Part shown: positions 52,835 to 61,064 of the stretch, one piece after another | How the letters are laid out: every line of letters starts with the position of its first letter | Numbering within the stretch: the first letter of the stretch is position 1 | Notes under the pieces: generated by a model | Databases searched by the model: none | What the model saw: the letters and a program-made list of their open reading frames with translations, nothing else | What the model was told of the DNA's origin: nothing | Position numbers and translations under genes: made by a program | Origin: Paenibacillus sp. MAEPY2 | Lineage (GTDB): Bacteria > Bacillota > Bacilli > Paenibacillales > Paenibacillaceae | Reading direction: 5' to 3' | Assembly (NCBI RefSeq): GCF_000499205.1 | Contig: NZ_AWUK01000028.1 | Location: 1-64,000 of the forward strand | DNA length: 64,000 nucleotides

Positions 52835-53329
52835 GTAGGTTTCTCCTCTCATACAAACAGATCGTATGTTCCTATTAAGTTTTATCTTATCACAGCAGCC
52901 TTTCAACGAACGTAGAAAACGACAAAAATGGTTGAAACGTCCTTCTTAGCAGCATTCTTTATAAGCCCATGGACACATGGTTCCTAGCACAAATGTGAAT
53001 GAGTTGTATCGTTGAATCATGAAGATGGCCTTTAAAATTAACTTGAACTCACATTGTTATTGTAGAAAACTTCAATTATAGGCCATATGACCCGGTGGGT
53101 TATTAAACGATCCGTATATTGAATCTAATCCTTGCCCCAACAAACGCTATTCTATTTAAATATGAAGCTTTTCATACCATATTTGTTAGTCAAAAACAAG
53201 GTTTCAATCGCTAAAATATTGAATATATAGATGGTGCAGGCTTTTCGTATGAAGCCACCGAAATTAACATATGATCCCTTAGAAAAGATGCGTAACATTA
53301 CGAGCTTTTGATGAGAGGAGATTAACTAT
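52835..53329. other. Divergent intergenic region between the MoxR cluster and P450
   Basis: About 495 bp between two divergent units. It must hold the cluster promoter and the P450 promoter. No strong palindrome, repeat or small gene was recognised. The P450 ribosome site GAGAGGAG is at 53313-53320. Confidence 0.5.
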
Positions 53330-54520
53330 TTGAGTACAAATGAAACTTCACAGACGGAGTTCTTTAGCCGAGAATTTTCACAAAATCCTTATCCGGTATA
53401 TGAAAAACTCAGACAGAATGATCCCATTCACAGAGTCCTGTTCCCTCACGGTGATTTCGGTTGGATTATTACCCGATATGAGGATGCGGTCGAGGTATTG
53501 AAAGACAATCGCTTCAGCAAGGATGTCATTAAACGTTATGGGCCGGATCAAGATAATATTTTTGTGCATAACATGCTTTTTTCTGATCCACCCGATCATC
53601 GTCGGTTGCGTGGACTTGTACAGAAGGCATTCACTCCAAGGCTGATTGAAGGCATGAGAAGCCATATTCAGGATATTGCCGATGATCTTCTGGATAATCT
53701 TAATTCCCAGGACAAGATGAATCTGATCGATGAGTTCGCTTTTCCGTTACCGATTATTGTCATCAGCGAAATTCTCGGTGTTCCTCTTGAAGATCAGGAC
53801 AAATTCCGTCTGTGGTCGAATTCTATCATCGACGCGACAAGCGAGGAGAATTCCGAAGTGTTTGAGAAGCATGCCAAAGAGTTCATTGATTACCTGAATG
53901 CCTGGTTTGCCAAAGTACGTGAGCAACCGGGCGACGATCTGATCAGTCAGCTCGTTGTGGCAGAAGAATCAGGAGAGCAGCTCACTGAAAAGGAACTGCT
54001 TGGTGTAGTCGCGCTGCTCATCATCGCCGGACACGAAACAACCGTTAATCTGATCGGCAATGGTATACTTGCCCTTCTGGAGCACCCGGAACAACGCGAG
54101 CTGCTGATTAAGCGGCCTGAGTTAATCCATAATGCTGTTGAGGAAATGCTGCGTTATAACGGTCCGGTTGAATTCAGTACGTCTCGTTGGGCTTCAGAAG
54201 ACATCGAATTTCATGGACATCATATCGCTGAAGGTGAGCTTGTTATCGTTGCGCTGGATTCAGCCAATCGGGACGAAGCGAAGTTTAAGGATGCGGATGT
54301 GTTTGACATCACTCGCGAGAAGAGCGCCCATCTGGCTTTTGGCAAAGGCATTCATCTCTGTCTGGGAGCCCCTCTTGCGCGACTGGAAGGTGAGATTGCT
54401 ATCAACACGTTAATTCGCCGCTTTCCCGATATGCAGCTTCAGGCGGATGTGAATGAACTTGAATGGAGACCTGGCATGATTGTTCGCGGTGTTAAGGAAA
54501 TCCCGGTACAGCTTAGATAG
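53330..54520 (+). CDS. Cytochrome P450 (CYP107/PksS-like)
   Basis: 396 residues, a soluble bacterial P450 that hydroxylates or epoxidises a substrate with electrons from a ferredoxin. The I-helix motif AGHETT is at 233-238, the ExxR pair is Glu272 and Arg275, and the heme loop FGKGIHLCLG gives the ligand Cys344. The TTG at 53330 lies nine bases after GAGAGGAG. No ferredoxin or ferredoxin reductase gene is nearby. A small membrane protein gene follows after 39 bp. The substrate is unknown; macrolide- or fatty-acid-type compounds are common for this branch. Confidence 0.9.
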   Translation: MSTNETSQTEFFSREFSQNPYPVYEKLRQNDPIHRVLFPHGDFGWIITRYEDAVEVLKDNRFSKDVIKRYGPDQDNIFVHNMLFSDPPDHRRLRGLVQKAFTPRLIEGMRSHIQDIADDLLDNLNSQDKMNLIDEFAFPLPIIVISEILGVPLEDQDKFRLWSNSIIDATSEENSEVFEKHAKEFIDYLNAWFAKVREQPGDDLISQLVVAEESGEQLTEKELLGVVALLIIAGHETTVNLIGNGILALLEHPEQRELLIKRPELIHNAVEEMLRYNGPVEFSTSRWASEDIEFHGHHIAEGELVIVALDSANRDEAKFKDADVFDITREKSAHLAFGKGIHLCLGAPLARLEGEIAINTLIRRFPDMQLQADVNELEWRPGMIVRGVKEIPVQLR

Positions 54521-54559
54521 AAATGTATTTGGAGTAAGGAAAGCGAGGCACCTGGCTGC

Positions 54560-54904
54560 ATGGAAATAAACACCATTGTTTTAGTCGTTTTTTTAATTCT
54601 TATTCTCATCTTATTGGTTCGTGTCATCAGCTTGCAGGCACAGCTGAATGAACTGAAGAGGGATGTAGAGCGCCTGGAGAATGGAGCAGGTAGTACTGCA
54701 CAATTTCCGCTTAGTCATAACGCTTCTTCAGTGAATGTGTCTCCACCTCCACCGTCACAGGCTGACCTGACTGAACTTGATAGGGAGCTGCAGGCACTTG
54801 CACAACAGGGCAAGAAAATCATTGCAATCAAAAAGGCTCGTGAAGCCAGAAACCTATCACTGAAAGATGCCAAAGAATACGTCGAGTCTCTCGAACGACA
54901 ATAA
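54560..54904 (+). CDS. Membrane-anchored protein with partial L7/L12 C-terminal-like domain
   Basis: 114 residues. Residues 5-24 form one membrane helix (IVLVVFLILILILLVRVISL), then a short coiled coil (LNELKRDVERLEN), a Pro/Ser linker (SPPPPS) and a C-terminal segment (GKKIIAIKKAREARNLSLKD, then AKEYVE) that resembles the end of the ribosomal L7/L12 domain. Proteins of this build occur in Firmicutes with unknown role. It follows the P450 by 39 bp and may be co-transcribed. Only a weak GCGAGG precedes the ATG. Confidence 0.75.
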   Translation: MEINTIVLVVFLILILILLVRVISLQAQLNELKRDVERLENGAGSTAQFPLSHNASSVNVSPPPPSQADLTELDRELQALAQQGKKIIAIKKAREARNLSLKDAKEYVESLERQ

Positions 54905-54972
54905 GAGTGAGTTTGAATCGACCTTCCAACTCCCTGCAAAGGTTTTTGCTTCAGTTGATTCATTTTCGACTG

Positions 54973-55006
54973 AAAGTAAAGATCTTCGTAGGGAGTTTAC
55001 TTTTTT
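54973..55006 (+). terminator. Terminator after the L7/L12-like gene
   Basis: AAAGTAAA...TTTACTTT with an inner CTTCGTAGG region, followed by TTT. It separates the P450 unit from the arsR-type gene. Confidence 0.7.
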
Positions 55007-55024
55007 CAAAAGACATGATAAAGT

Positions 55025-55046
55025 TATTTCAATATTTATAGAAATA
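55025..55046. promoter_or_regulatory. ArsR operator 1
   Basis: TATTTC-N10-GAAATA, 22 bp, directly upstream of the arsR-type ribosome site (AAAGGA, 55060-55065). It is one of three equal-length copies around the regulator and the transporter. Confidence 0.7.
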
Positions 55047-55074
55047 AGAAATAAAGACGAAAGGAACGATTTTG

Positions 55075-55356
55075 ATGCAATCCAATACGATTGATGAACA
55101 GGCCGTCAAAATTCATAAAGCTTTGGGCGAACAAACGCGATATAAAATCATTCAGATCCTTTCGGGTGAAAGCAACCTGTGTCCTGCTGATTTGGAAAAT
55201 AGGCTTGTAACGGTAGCGCTCTCCACTCTATCTCATCACCTGAAGCAGCTATCCGATTGTGGTTTGTTGACGTCACAAAAGAAAGGCACGTATATTTATT
55301 ACAGCCTGAATACAGAAACTGTCCAGAGATTCGCTCCTTATCTGTTGGATAGATAA
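55075..55356 (+). CDS. ArsR family winged-helix regulator
   Basis: 93 residues. The DNA-recognition helix lies in VALSTLSHHLKQLSDCGLLT, followed by the wing KKGTYIYYSLN. The N-terminal helix has KALGEQTRYKIIQILSGESN. The metal-binding ELCVCDL motif of arsenic/cadmium sensors is replaced by SNLCPADLEN with a single Cys, so a metal signal is not assured. AAAGGA precedes the ATG. It likely represses itself and the MFS exporter at 55610 through three matching palindromes. Confidence 0.87.
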   Translation: MQSNTIDEQAVKIHKALGEQTRYKIIQILSGESNLCPADLENRLVTVALSTLSHHLKQLSDCGLLTSQKKGTYIYYSLNTETVQRFAPYLLDR

Positions 55357-55368
55357 ATTTTTGTCCGT

Positions 55369-55390
55369 TATTTCTATAATACTAGAAATA
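55369..55390. promoter_or_regulatory. ArsR operator 2
   Basis: TATTTCTA-taatac-TAGAAATA, perfect 8-bp arms, directly after the arsR-type stop codon. It matches operators 1 and 3 in length and ends. Confidence 0.75.
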
Positions 55391-55554
55391 TAAAATCAAC
55401 AATTAAACACTCGTTCTGGCACATTGGAATGCAGAGACTCATCGTAGTTGCATACCTATCCTTTTACCAAAACACCCAGTACATTGGATGGTTTAACTGC
55501 TCAACCATGCCTCATCGGTTCATTCATAATATTGTTTTCCCGTTCTCTTGTCTT

Positions 55555-55576
55555 TATTTCTATATTTCTAAAAATA
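55555..55576. promoter_or_regulatory. ArsR operator 3, before the exporter
   Basis: TATTTC-N10-AAAATA, one mismatch from the perfect form, located about 15 bp before the ribosome site of the MFS gene. Confidence 0.65.
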
Positions 55577-55609
55577 TAATAATAACAAACAGAAAGAGGT
55601 TATATGCTC

Positions 55610-56791
55610 ATGTCTAACACATGGAAAATCTATGTTCTCGCCTTGGTCAGCTTTCTTGTAGGGACCTCCGAATATGTCATTGCGGGTATTCTGGACAGGA
55701 TCTCTGACACCATGAATATATCATTAATTGCTGCAGGACAGCTGATTACGATCTTTTCACTCGTTTACGCGCTCGGTACGCCCATCATAATCGCCTTAAC
55801 ATCCCGTATGGACCGACGCAAGCTGCTGCTCTACTTCCTTGGACTATTTGTCATAGGTAACGTCTTGGCCTACTTGCTGCCTGGATATGGACTGTTCATC
55901 GCCGCCCGAGTCTTGATGGCTCTAGGAGCCGGAGTCGTCGTTGTTACAGCCTTGACAGTAGCAGCCAAGATATCCGCTGAGGGCAAACAGGCCAGCGCCA
56001 TCGCAACGGTCATTACCGGGTTTACCGCCTCATTGATCGTGGGAGTTCCTCTTGGAAGAATGGTTGCTGCGGCTTGGGACTGGAAACTTATATTTGCAGG
56101 CATTGCGGTTTTGGGTATCATTGCCATGGTGGTTATCGCATCTACGATCCCTTCTTCGGAAGGAGAAACGCCGGTTCCTTTGAAAAAACAACTAGCCTTG
56201 CTTAAACAACCTCGCATCGGATTTGCGCTGCTTGTCACCTTTTTCTGGTTAGGGGGATATTCCATTGCGTATACTTACATTTCGCCTTACCTGGTTTCTA
56301 TTGCGGGCATGAGCGAAACGTTGTTAAGTTCCGCTTTGCTGGCTTTTGGTATCGCAAGTCTGATTGGTTCCAAATCCGGAGGATACAGCGCCGATCGTAT
56401 GGGAGTAAAAAGAACACTCATCATGGGTATGGCCCTGCATGTCATAAGTCTGCTTATGCTGAATGTCACAGCTCATTCGGGTGCGGTCCTCTTCATTGTA
56501 TTAATTCTATGGTCCTTTTCCGCCTGGTCTTCCGGTCCAACACAGCAATATAATCTGGTGACAATGGCTCCGGAATCGTCCGGGATTATGCTGAGTCTGA
56601 ACAGTTCGGTTATGCAACTCGCGATGGCTGCCGGTGCCGGTATTGGAGGAATTGCCGTCAGTGCTGTTTCATTGTCATCCATCACCTGGATTGGAGCTTT
56701 GGGGGTGGTCATTGCCATGATTATTATCATTCTTGCCTATCGTCCGGGAGTTGCCACTAAACTTCAGACCGAATCTTCCCATGTGGCATGA
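55610..56791 (+). CDS. MFS transporter (DHA1-type drug exporter)
   Basis: About 393 residues with 12 predicted helices. The antiporter motif is visible as LTSRMDRRKLLLYFLGL after helix 2, with motif C-like GFTASLIVGVPLGRMVAAAW. It belongs to the AraJ/PbuE-like DHA1 exporters of drugs or nucleobases. AGAAAGAGG fits the ATG at 55610; an ATG two codons earlier (55604) is also possible. It forms a pair with the arsR-type regulator through the shared operators, so it is probably induced by its own substrate. Confidence 0.88.
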   Translation: MSNTWKIYVLALVSFLVGTSEYVIAGILDRISDTMNISLIAAGQLITIFSLVYALGTPIIIALTSRMDRRKLLLYFLGLFVIGNVLAYLLPGYGLFIAARVLMALGAGVVVVTALTVAAKISAEGKQASAIATVITGFTASLIVGVPLGRMVAAAWDWKLIFAGIAVLGIIAMVVIASTIPSSEGETPVPLKKQLALLKQPRIGFALLVTFFWLGGYSIAYTYISPYLVSIAGMSETLLSSALLAFGIASLIGSKSGGYSADRMGVKRTLIMGMALHVISLLMLNVTAHSGAVLFIVLILWSFSAWSSGPTQQYNLVTMAPESSGIMLSLNSSVMQLAMAAGAGIGGIAVSAVSLSSITWIGALGVVIAMIIIILAYRPGVATKLQTESSHVA

Positions 56792-56828
56792 TGGATTGTA
56801 AGGCCAACAATAAAAATCATCAAACGCA

Positions 56829-56870
56829 AAAAGAGAGGCACTGTGACTTTACAGTAAGCCTCTCTTTCTT
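56829..56870. terminator. Bidirectional terminator between MFS and poxB
   Basis: AAAGAGAGGC-actgtgactttacagtaa-GCCTCTCTTT with a T run on the plus side and an A run (T on the minus strand) on the other. It serves the convergent genes ending at 56791 and 56943. Confidence 0.85.
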
Positions 56871-56942
56871 ATTCAGTCTGATGAATGCTTTAGGTGCACG
56901 GTTCGAAACGGTGCTGTGTCAAGACTAAGGCGAACGTAAGTC

Positions 56943-58670
56943 TTATCTGAGCAAATTGGTCTTTGCCAACTCAATCAGCTTATCACCACGTCCATTCAAT
57001 ACTGCCTTCATCATCCATAAGGTGAAGCCTTCGGCCTGTTTGATATTAATCTTCGGAGGCAGGGACAGCTCCTGTCGATTCACCACAACATCAATCAGAA
57101 CAGGACCATCATGCAGTAATGCACGCTCTACAGCCCCTTCCAGATCTGCCGGATCTTCAACCCGTATTCCTTCCAGACCCATCGCTTGGGCTACCATGGC
57201 AAAGTTCGGATTCACAAGCTCGGTACCGGACTCAAGCAATCCGGCAGCTTTCATCTCCAGTTCAACAAAACCCAGGGCTCCGTTGTTAAACACGACAACT
57301 TTAATAGGGAGATTATGCTGTTTAAGAGTCAAAAGATCACCCATCAGCATAGCAATGCCGCCATCACCGGACAAGGATATGACTTGTCTACCTGGATCAG
57401 ACACCTGTGCTCCAATCGCTTGTGGTAGAGCATTCGCCATGGTGCCATGACTGAATGAACCCAGCAATCGGCGATTGCGGCTCATTTCAATATAACGAGC
57501 TGCCCATACGGTAGGTGTACCTACATCGCAGGTGAAAATCGCGTTTTCGGCTGCAGCATCGCTAATGACCTTGGTTAAGTATTGGGGATGAATTGGCATT
57601 TTTCCGGGTTTCCCAACAGCAAGCTCATCCAATTCTTTACGAACTTTTTCGTAACGTTCCACGCTTTTATGCAAATGTTTGTCGCTGTGCTCTTCCGTCA
57701 GATAGGGCAATAACATTTCAATGGTAGCCTTCACATCGCCGCACACGCCGTAATCCAGCTTAGTACGGCGACCAAGGTGTGAAGACTGAATATCTACTTG
57801 AAGTACGGCTGCATCCTCCGGGAAGAATTGACGGTATGGAAAATCTGTTCCCAGCATCAAGAGCACATCACAGTCCATCATGGCATGATAACCGGATGAG
57901 TAACCGATTAGTCCCGTAAGGCCTACCGAATACGGATTATCGTACTCCAGATACTCCTTGCCTCGCAGCGCAATAACCATTGGGGATTTCAAGCGATCAC
58001 AGAGCTGCATGAGAGATTCACGCGCACCAGCGCAGCCTGCCCCGCACAGCAACGTAATTTTTTTACCTTGATTCAAAAACTCCGCCAGTTTCCGCAATTC
58101 AGGTTCGGAAGGATGTACAACCGGATGGGTGGGATGGTATACATGCTCCGGCACTGGCAGATCAGCCGCTTCCAGGGCCGCTACGTCTCCTGGCAATATA
58201 ATGACGGAAACGCCAGAACGCGCAACTGCGGTCTGCATCGCCATCGTAAAGGAACGCGGCATTTGTTTGGCCGTTGTAATGACCTCACAATAATGACTGC
58301 ATTCCTGAAATAAATACTCTGGATGAGTCGCTTGAAAATACTCACTCCCAATCTCATCACTAGGAATATGAGCAGCGATGGCAAGTACTGGTACACGGTT
58401 CCGATGACAATCGTACAGACCGTTTATCAAGTGCATGTTTCCCGGTCCGCTACTGCCCGCACATACGGCGATACTTCCACTCACTTGGGCATCTGCCCCG
58501 GCCGCAAAAGCAGCCACTTCTTCATGGCGGACATGAATCCATTCAATTTTACCCGAGCGACGGATGGAATCCAGTACCGCATTCAAGGAGTCTCCAACGA
58601 TACCATAGATGCGTTTGATGCCTGCGTTCAATAATGCTTCGACCAGAACGTCTGCAATTGTTTTTTTCAT
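56943..58670 (-). CDS. poxB: Pyruvate oxidase / pyruvate dehydrogenase (quinone), PoxB-type
   Basis: 575 residues, a thiamine-diphosphate and FAD enzyme that converts pyruvate to acetate and CO2, passing electrons to quinone at the membrane. The sequence follows E. coli PoxB closely: RHEEVAAFAAGADAQVSGSI, CAGSSGPGN, AIAAHIPSDEIGSEYFQ, the ThDP motif SGDGGIAMLMGD...VVFNNGALGFV and the membrane-binding C-terminus ending ELAKTNLLR. Full length for the family. GGAGACCG precedes the ATG. It lies alone, bordered by a bidirectional terminator. Confidence 0.93.
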   Translation of the reverse strand: MKKTIADVLVEALLNAGIKRIYGIVGDSLNAVLDSIRRSGKIEWIHVRHEEVAAFAAGADAQVSGSIAVCAGSSGPGNMHLINGLYDCHRNRVPVLAIAAHIPSDEIGSEYFQATHPEYLFQECSHYCEVITTAKQMPRSFTMAMQTAVARSGVSVIILPGDVAALEAADLPVPEHVYHPTHPVVHPSEPELRKLAEFLNQGKKITLLCGAGCAGARESLMQLCDRLKSPMVIALRGKEYLEYDNPYSVGLTGLIGYSSGYHAMMDCDVLLMLGTDFPYRQFFPEDAAVLQVDIQSSHLGRRTKLDYGVCGDVKATIEMLLPYLTEEHSDKHLHKSVERYEKVRKELDELAVGKPGKMPIHPQYLTKVISDAAAENAIFTCDVGTPTVWAARYIEMSRNRRLLGSFSHGTMANALPQAIGAQVSDPGRQVISLSGDGGIAMLMGDLLTLKQHNLPIKVVVFNNGALGFVELEMKAAGLLESGTELVNPNFAMVAQAMGLEGIRVEDPADLEGAVERALLHDGPVLIDVVVNRQELSLPPKINIKQAEGFTLWMMKAVLNGRGDKLIELAKTNLLR

Positions 58671-58794
58671 GAAAGGTCGGTCTCCTTTATTCGCTTATTT
58701 TGAGTTATGTTTCCACCGCGTTAAACTACCTATTCTTTTACCCCATTTTTTTGAAATTAGAAACAAAATCATATGTATTTATGGATATATACAA

Positions 58795-58826
58795 AAATCC
58801 GCTTGTCATGGAACTGACAAACGGAT
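58795..58826 (-). terminator. Terminator of the dehydrogenase/Dabb unit
   Basis: On the minus strand ATCCGTTTGTCA-gttcca-TGACAAGCGGAT followed by TTTTTG, about 60 bp after the stop at 58886. Confidence 0.88.
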
Positions 58827-58885
58827 CATGGTTACACGATGGTTTATAATGCTGTTCATTCATATTATTGAATTGATATTCACAA

Positions 58886-59647
58886 TTAAATAGCAGGCAT
58901 CACATTGCCGCCACTGACCGGGATATAGGCCCCAGTGATAAAAGAGGACAGGTCGGATGCCAGAAATGCTACCGCATTGGCAATTTCCTGATCTTCTCCC
59001 CTACGTTTCAACGGCACCGTTTGAATATACCCCTCATCATGTCCTGGCTCACTGGTGCGGTCACGCTCACTGATTGTCCATCCAGGCGCAACCTGGTTGA
59101 CCGTAATCTGATGCTCGCCTACCTCTTTTGCCAGCACACGGTACAAACCGTCCATTCCGCGTTTTCCCGCAGTATATGCAGACTGGGTAGCAAAATTCTG
59201 CATCGCACATTCCGTATTAATACCAATGAATCGACCAGCTCTGGCTTCCTTCATAGCTGGAATGAAAGCTTTGGCAAGATATACACTTTGCATCACGCAT
59301 GATTCGAACTGGCTTATATAATCGTCCGGTGATTGTTCCAGCACTGTTGTCCAGGCATATTGAATGACCGCATTGGCAACCACGATATCTACATCTCCGA
59401 GGCTGGATTGAATTTCATCACGCATTCGAAATGCCGTATCCTGCTTCGTGATATCACCCTGAATAATGACCGTTTTCCGACCGATGGCTTCGATCTCACC
59501 TTGAAGCTCCCTGGCCTTCGCTTCATTATTTATGTAATGCAGCGCCAGATTTGCACCACAGTCTGCCAACGTCCGAGCGATGACCCTTCCTAATTGACCA
59601 GTTGCTCCAGTCACCAGCGCCGTTTTACCTGTAAGATCCAATTTCAT
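58886..59647 (-). CDS. SDR family protein with altered motifs
   Basis: 253 residues. TGATGQLG (14-21) and Tyr158/Lys162 (YTAGK) are kept, but the NNAG motif reads ANAV and the residue at the catalytic serine position is Thr145 (GINTECAMQ). The ATG at 59647 follows GAGGAGGG. The C-terminus (LASDLSSFITGAYIPVSGGN) is typical of SDRs. The Thr may still serve in catalysis. A Dabb-type gene lies 122 bp upstream on the same strand and may be co-transcribed. The substrate is unknown. Confidence 0.85.
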   Translation of the reverse strand: MKLDLTGKTALVTGATGQLGRVIARTLADCGANLALHYINNEAKARELQGEIEAIGRKTVIIQGDITKQDTAFRMRDEIQSSLGDVDIVVANAVIQYAWTTVLEQSPDDYISQFESCVMQSVYLAKAFIPAMKEARAGRFIGINTECAMQNFATQSAYTAGKRGMDGLYRVLAKEVGEHQITVNQVAPGWTISERDRTSEPGHDEGYIQTVPLKRRGEDQEIANAVAFLASDLSSFITGAYIPVSGGNVMPAI

Positions 59648-59769
59648 AGGACAGTTTCCCTCCTCTGAGCTACATGTGTAGTAACGAAATTTAGTGATAA
59701 AGAAAGAAGGAATACAAAATAGATTAACGCTCGTTAGCATCAAAACGGAAAACGCTTTCGAGGTTTATG

Positions 59770-60075
59770 TTATTTACCGTGCTGAACGAGATCGATTTCC
59801 TGGAAGCGACTAACTTCCTTTTCCCACCGTTCTTCTACATATTTGCGATGAACCGGGTGAACATTATATGCATCATACGCAGCCTGATCTGCAAATACCA
59901 TTGAAAAACTGTAGTCAAACTCATTTTTTTCGCTCACCTGACGCAGGACCTGGAATTGCTCCACACCTGGAATATTCGCCAGAGCATCCGTACTTTCTTT
60001 CAGAAATGCCTCTGCTTCAGGTGTATCTTTGCCTGAGTAAAGTGTAAACGTTACCATATGATTGATGCTGCTCAT
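59770..60075 (-). CDS. Dabb (stress-responsive alpha/beta barrel) protein
   Basis: 101 residues, a ferredoxin-like dimeric alpha/beta barrel. Family marks are NHMVTFTLYSG, IPGVEQFQVLRQVS, FDYSFSMVFADQAAYDAYNV and HPVHRKYVEERW. Such proteins may act as small enzymes (for example cyclases or aldehyde-binding proteins) but most are uncharacterised. AGGAGGAAA lies before the ATG. It is upstream of the SDR gene on the same strand. Confidence 0.87.
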   Translation of the reverse strand: MSSINHMVTFTLYSGKDTPEAEAFLKESTDALANIPGVEQFQVLRQVSEKNEFDYSFSMVFADQAAYDAYNVHPVHRKYVEERWEKEVSRFQEIDLVQHGK

Positions 60076-60182
60076 CTCTATTTCCTCCTAAAGTATGATC
60101 TCACTCTGTTTCCTAGTGTACCTCCGTTTGATATGTAAGCGCAATAATTGTATGCAATTTTTTATTTATCGTTGTCAAGACA

Positions 60183-60218
60183 CAAAGAAACCCCGAGGAC
60201 AAATCCCCGAGGTTTCTT
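60183..60218 (-). terminator. Terminator of rpmE2
   Basis: On the minus strand AGAAACCTCGGGG-atttgt-CCTCGGGGTTTCT followed by TTG, 18 bp after the stop codon of rpmE2. Confidence 0.88.
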
Positions 60219-60235
60219 CGCAATCTATGGACAGA

Positions 60236-60487
60236 CTAGTTTTTGATGTTGTATTTACGGTTAAAGCGATCAACACGACCACCGATGTCCACGTTTCTTT
60301 GTTTACCTGTGAAGAATGGGTGGGATGCGGAACTAGTGTCCACACGGATTACTGGGTAAGAGTTACCATCTTCCCATTCCATAGTTTCGTTCGAGAACTT
60401 AGTCGAAGAACTCAGGAATTTGTAATCAGCACTTGCATCGAAGAAAATTACTGTTTGTGTCTTTGGATGGATGTCAGCTTTTGGCAT
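60236..60487 (-). CDS. rpmE2: 50S ribosomal protein L31, type B
   Basis: 83 residues. The start MPKADIHPKTQTVIFFDASA, then SHPFFTGKQRNVDIGGRVDR and FNRKYN are characteristic. The CxxC zinc ribbon of type A is absent, so this is the zinc-free form, which in Bacillus replaces the zinc form under zinc shortage. AAAGGAG precedes the ATG. I see no clear Zur box upstream, so zinc control is not shown. It has its own terminator. Confidence 0.95.
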   Translation of the reverse strand: MPKADIHPKTQTVIFFDASADYKFLSSSTKFSNETMEWEDGNSYPVIRVDTSSASHPFFTGKQRNVDIGGRVDRFNRKYNIKN

Positions 60488-60636
60488 AATCTATTTACAC
60501 TCCTTTAATATGGGTACTTCTTAGAATAGAACTAAATTTTATTATACTCTTTTTTTGGACGAAGTACCAGTCGGAATTGAACAAACGATAAATATTTTAC
60601 AATTCACTGCAATTTGCACAGGTTTTAGACTTCAAG

Positions 60637-60897
60637 TTAAGCCCTTTCCAGCACGTTCAGCATATATTCCAACGCTTCAAGTTCATCTCTCCCCCGTGTC
60701 TGCAATCTCACCACACTGCCATGTCGAATGGGAAGAAGCGCCATTCCGAGCAGGCTTTTGACATCTACACGATGTTCATGGTCAGCATCGGTAAATGACA
60801 ATGAAATATCCGAGGAAAAACGCGACGCTTGAGAAGATACAGACATCAGATCATCCCGGTGGAAATCAGAGTGAATCCTAAATTCATGTGTTCTCAC
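60637..60897 (-). CDS. HPr-family-like protein without the standard phosphohistidine motif
   Basis: 86 residues of HPr-like build. The HPr KSxxG site is present as VDVKSLLGMALLP with Ser48, matching regulatory Ser46. The standard active-site GIHARPA is replaced by DFHRDDL; His13 may stand in for His15, but the Arg-Pro-Ala part is absent. It is therefore unlikely to be the main phosphotransferase carrier and could be a regulatory, Crh-like protein. The start at 60897 follows GGAACTGAAGG. It stands alone. Confidence 0.75.
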   Translation of the reverse strand: MRTHEFRIHSDFHRDDLMSVSSQASRFSSDISLSFTDADHEHRVDVKSLLGMALLPIRHGSVVRLQTRGRDELEALEYMLNVLERA

Positions 60898-61023
60898 AAC
60901 CTTCAGTTCCTTTCGCTAAGTTGCTATTCAACAAAATGAGTGTGTATGATTTTATATGTTAAAATCTTCAAGCATTATACCACGTTATGGAAGCTTGTTT
61001 AATCCTTTTATAACGAAAAATAC

Positions 61024-61052
61024 AAAAAAAGAAACCCTAAACATCAGGGCTC
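61024..61052 (-). terminator. Terminator of the alcohol dehydrogenase gene
   Basis: On the minus strand GCCCT-gatgttt-AGGGTTTC followed by TTTTTTT, just after the stop at 61065. Confidence 0.75.
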
Positions 61053-61064
61053 CTTCGAATGAAT

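Noticed and set aside
60488..60600. Zur box upstream of rpmE2
   Set aside because: Zinc control is common for type B L31, but no clear palindromic Zur site was found in this stretch.
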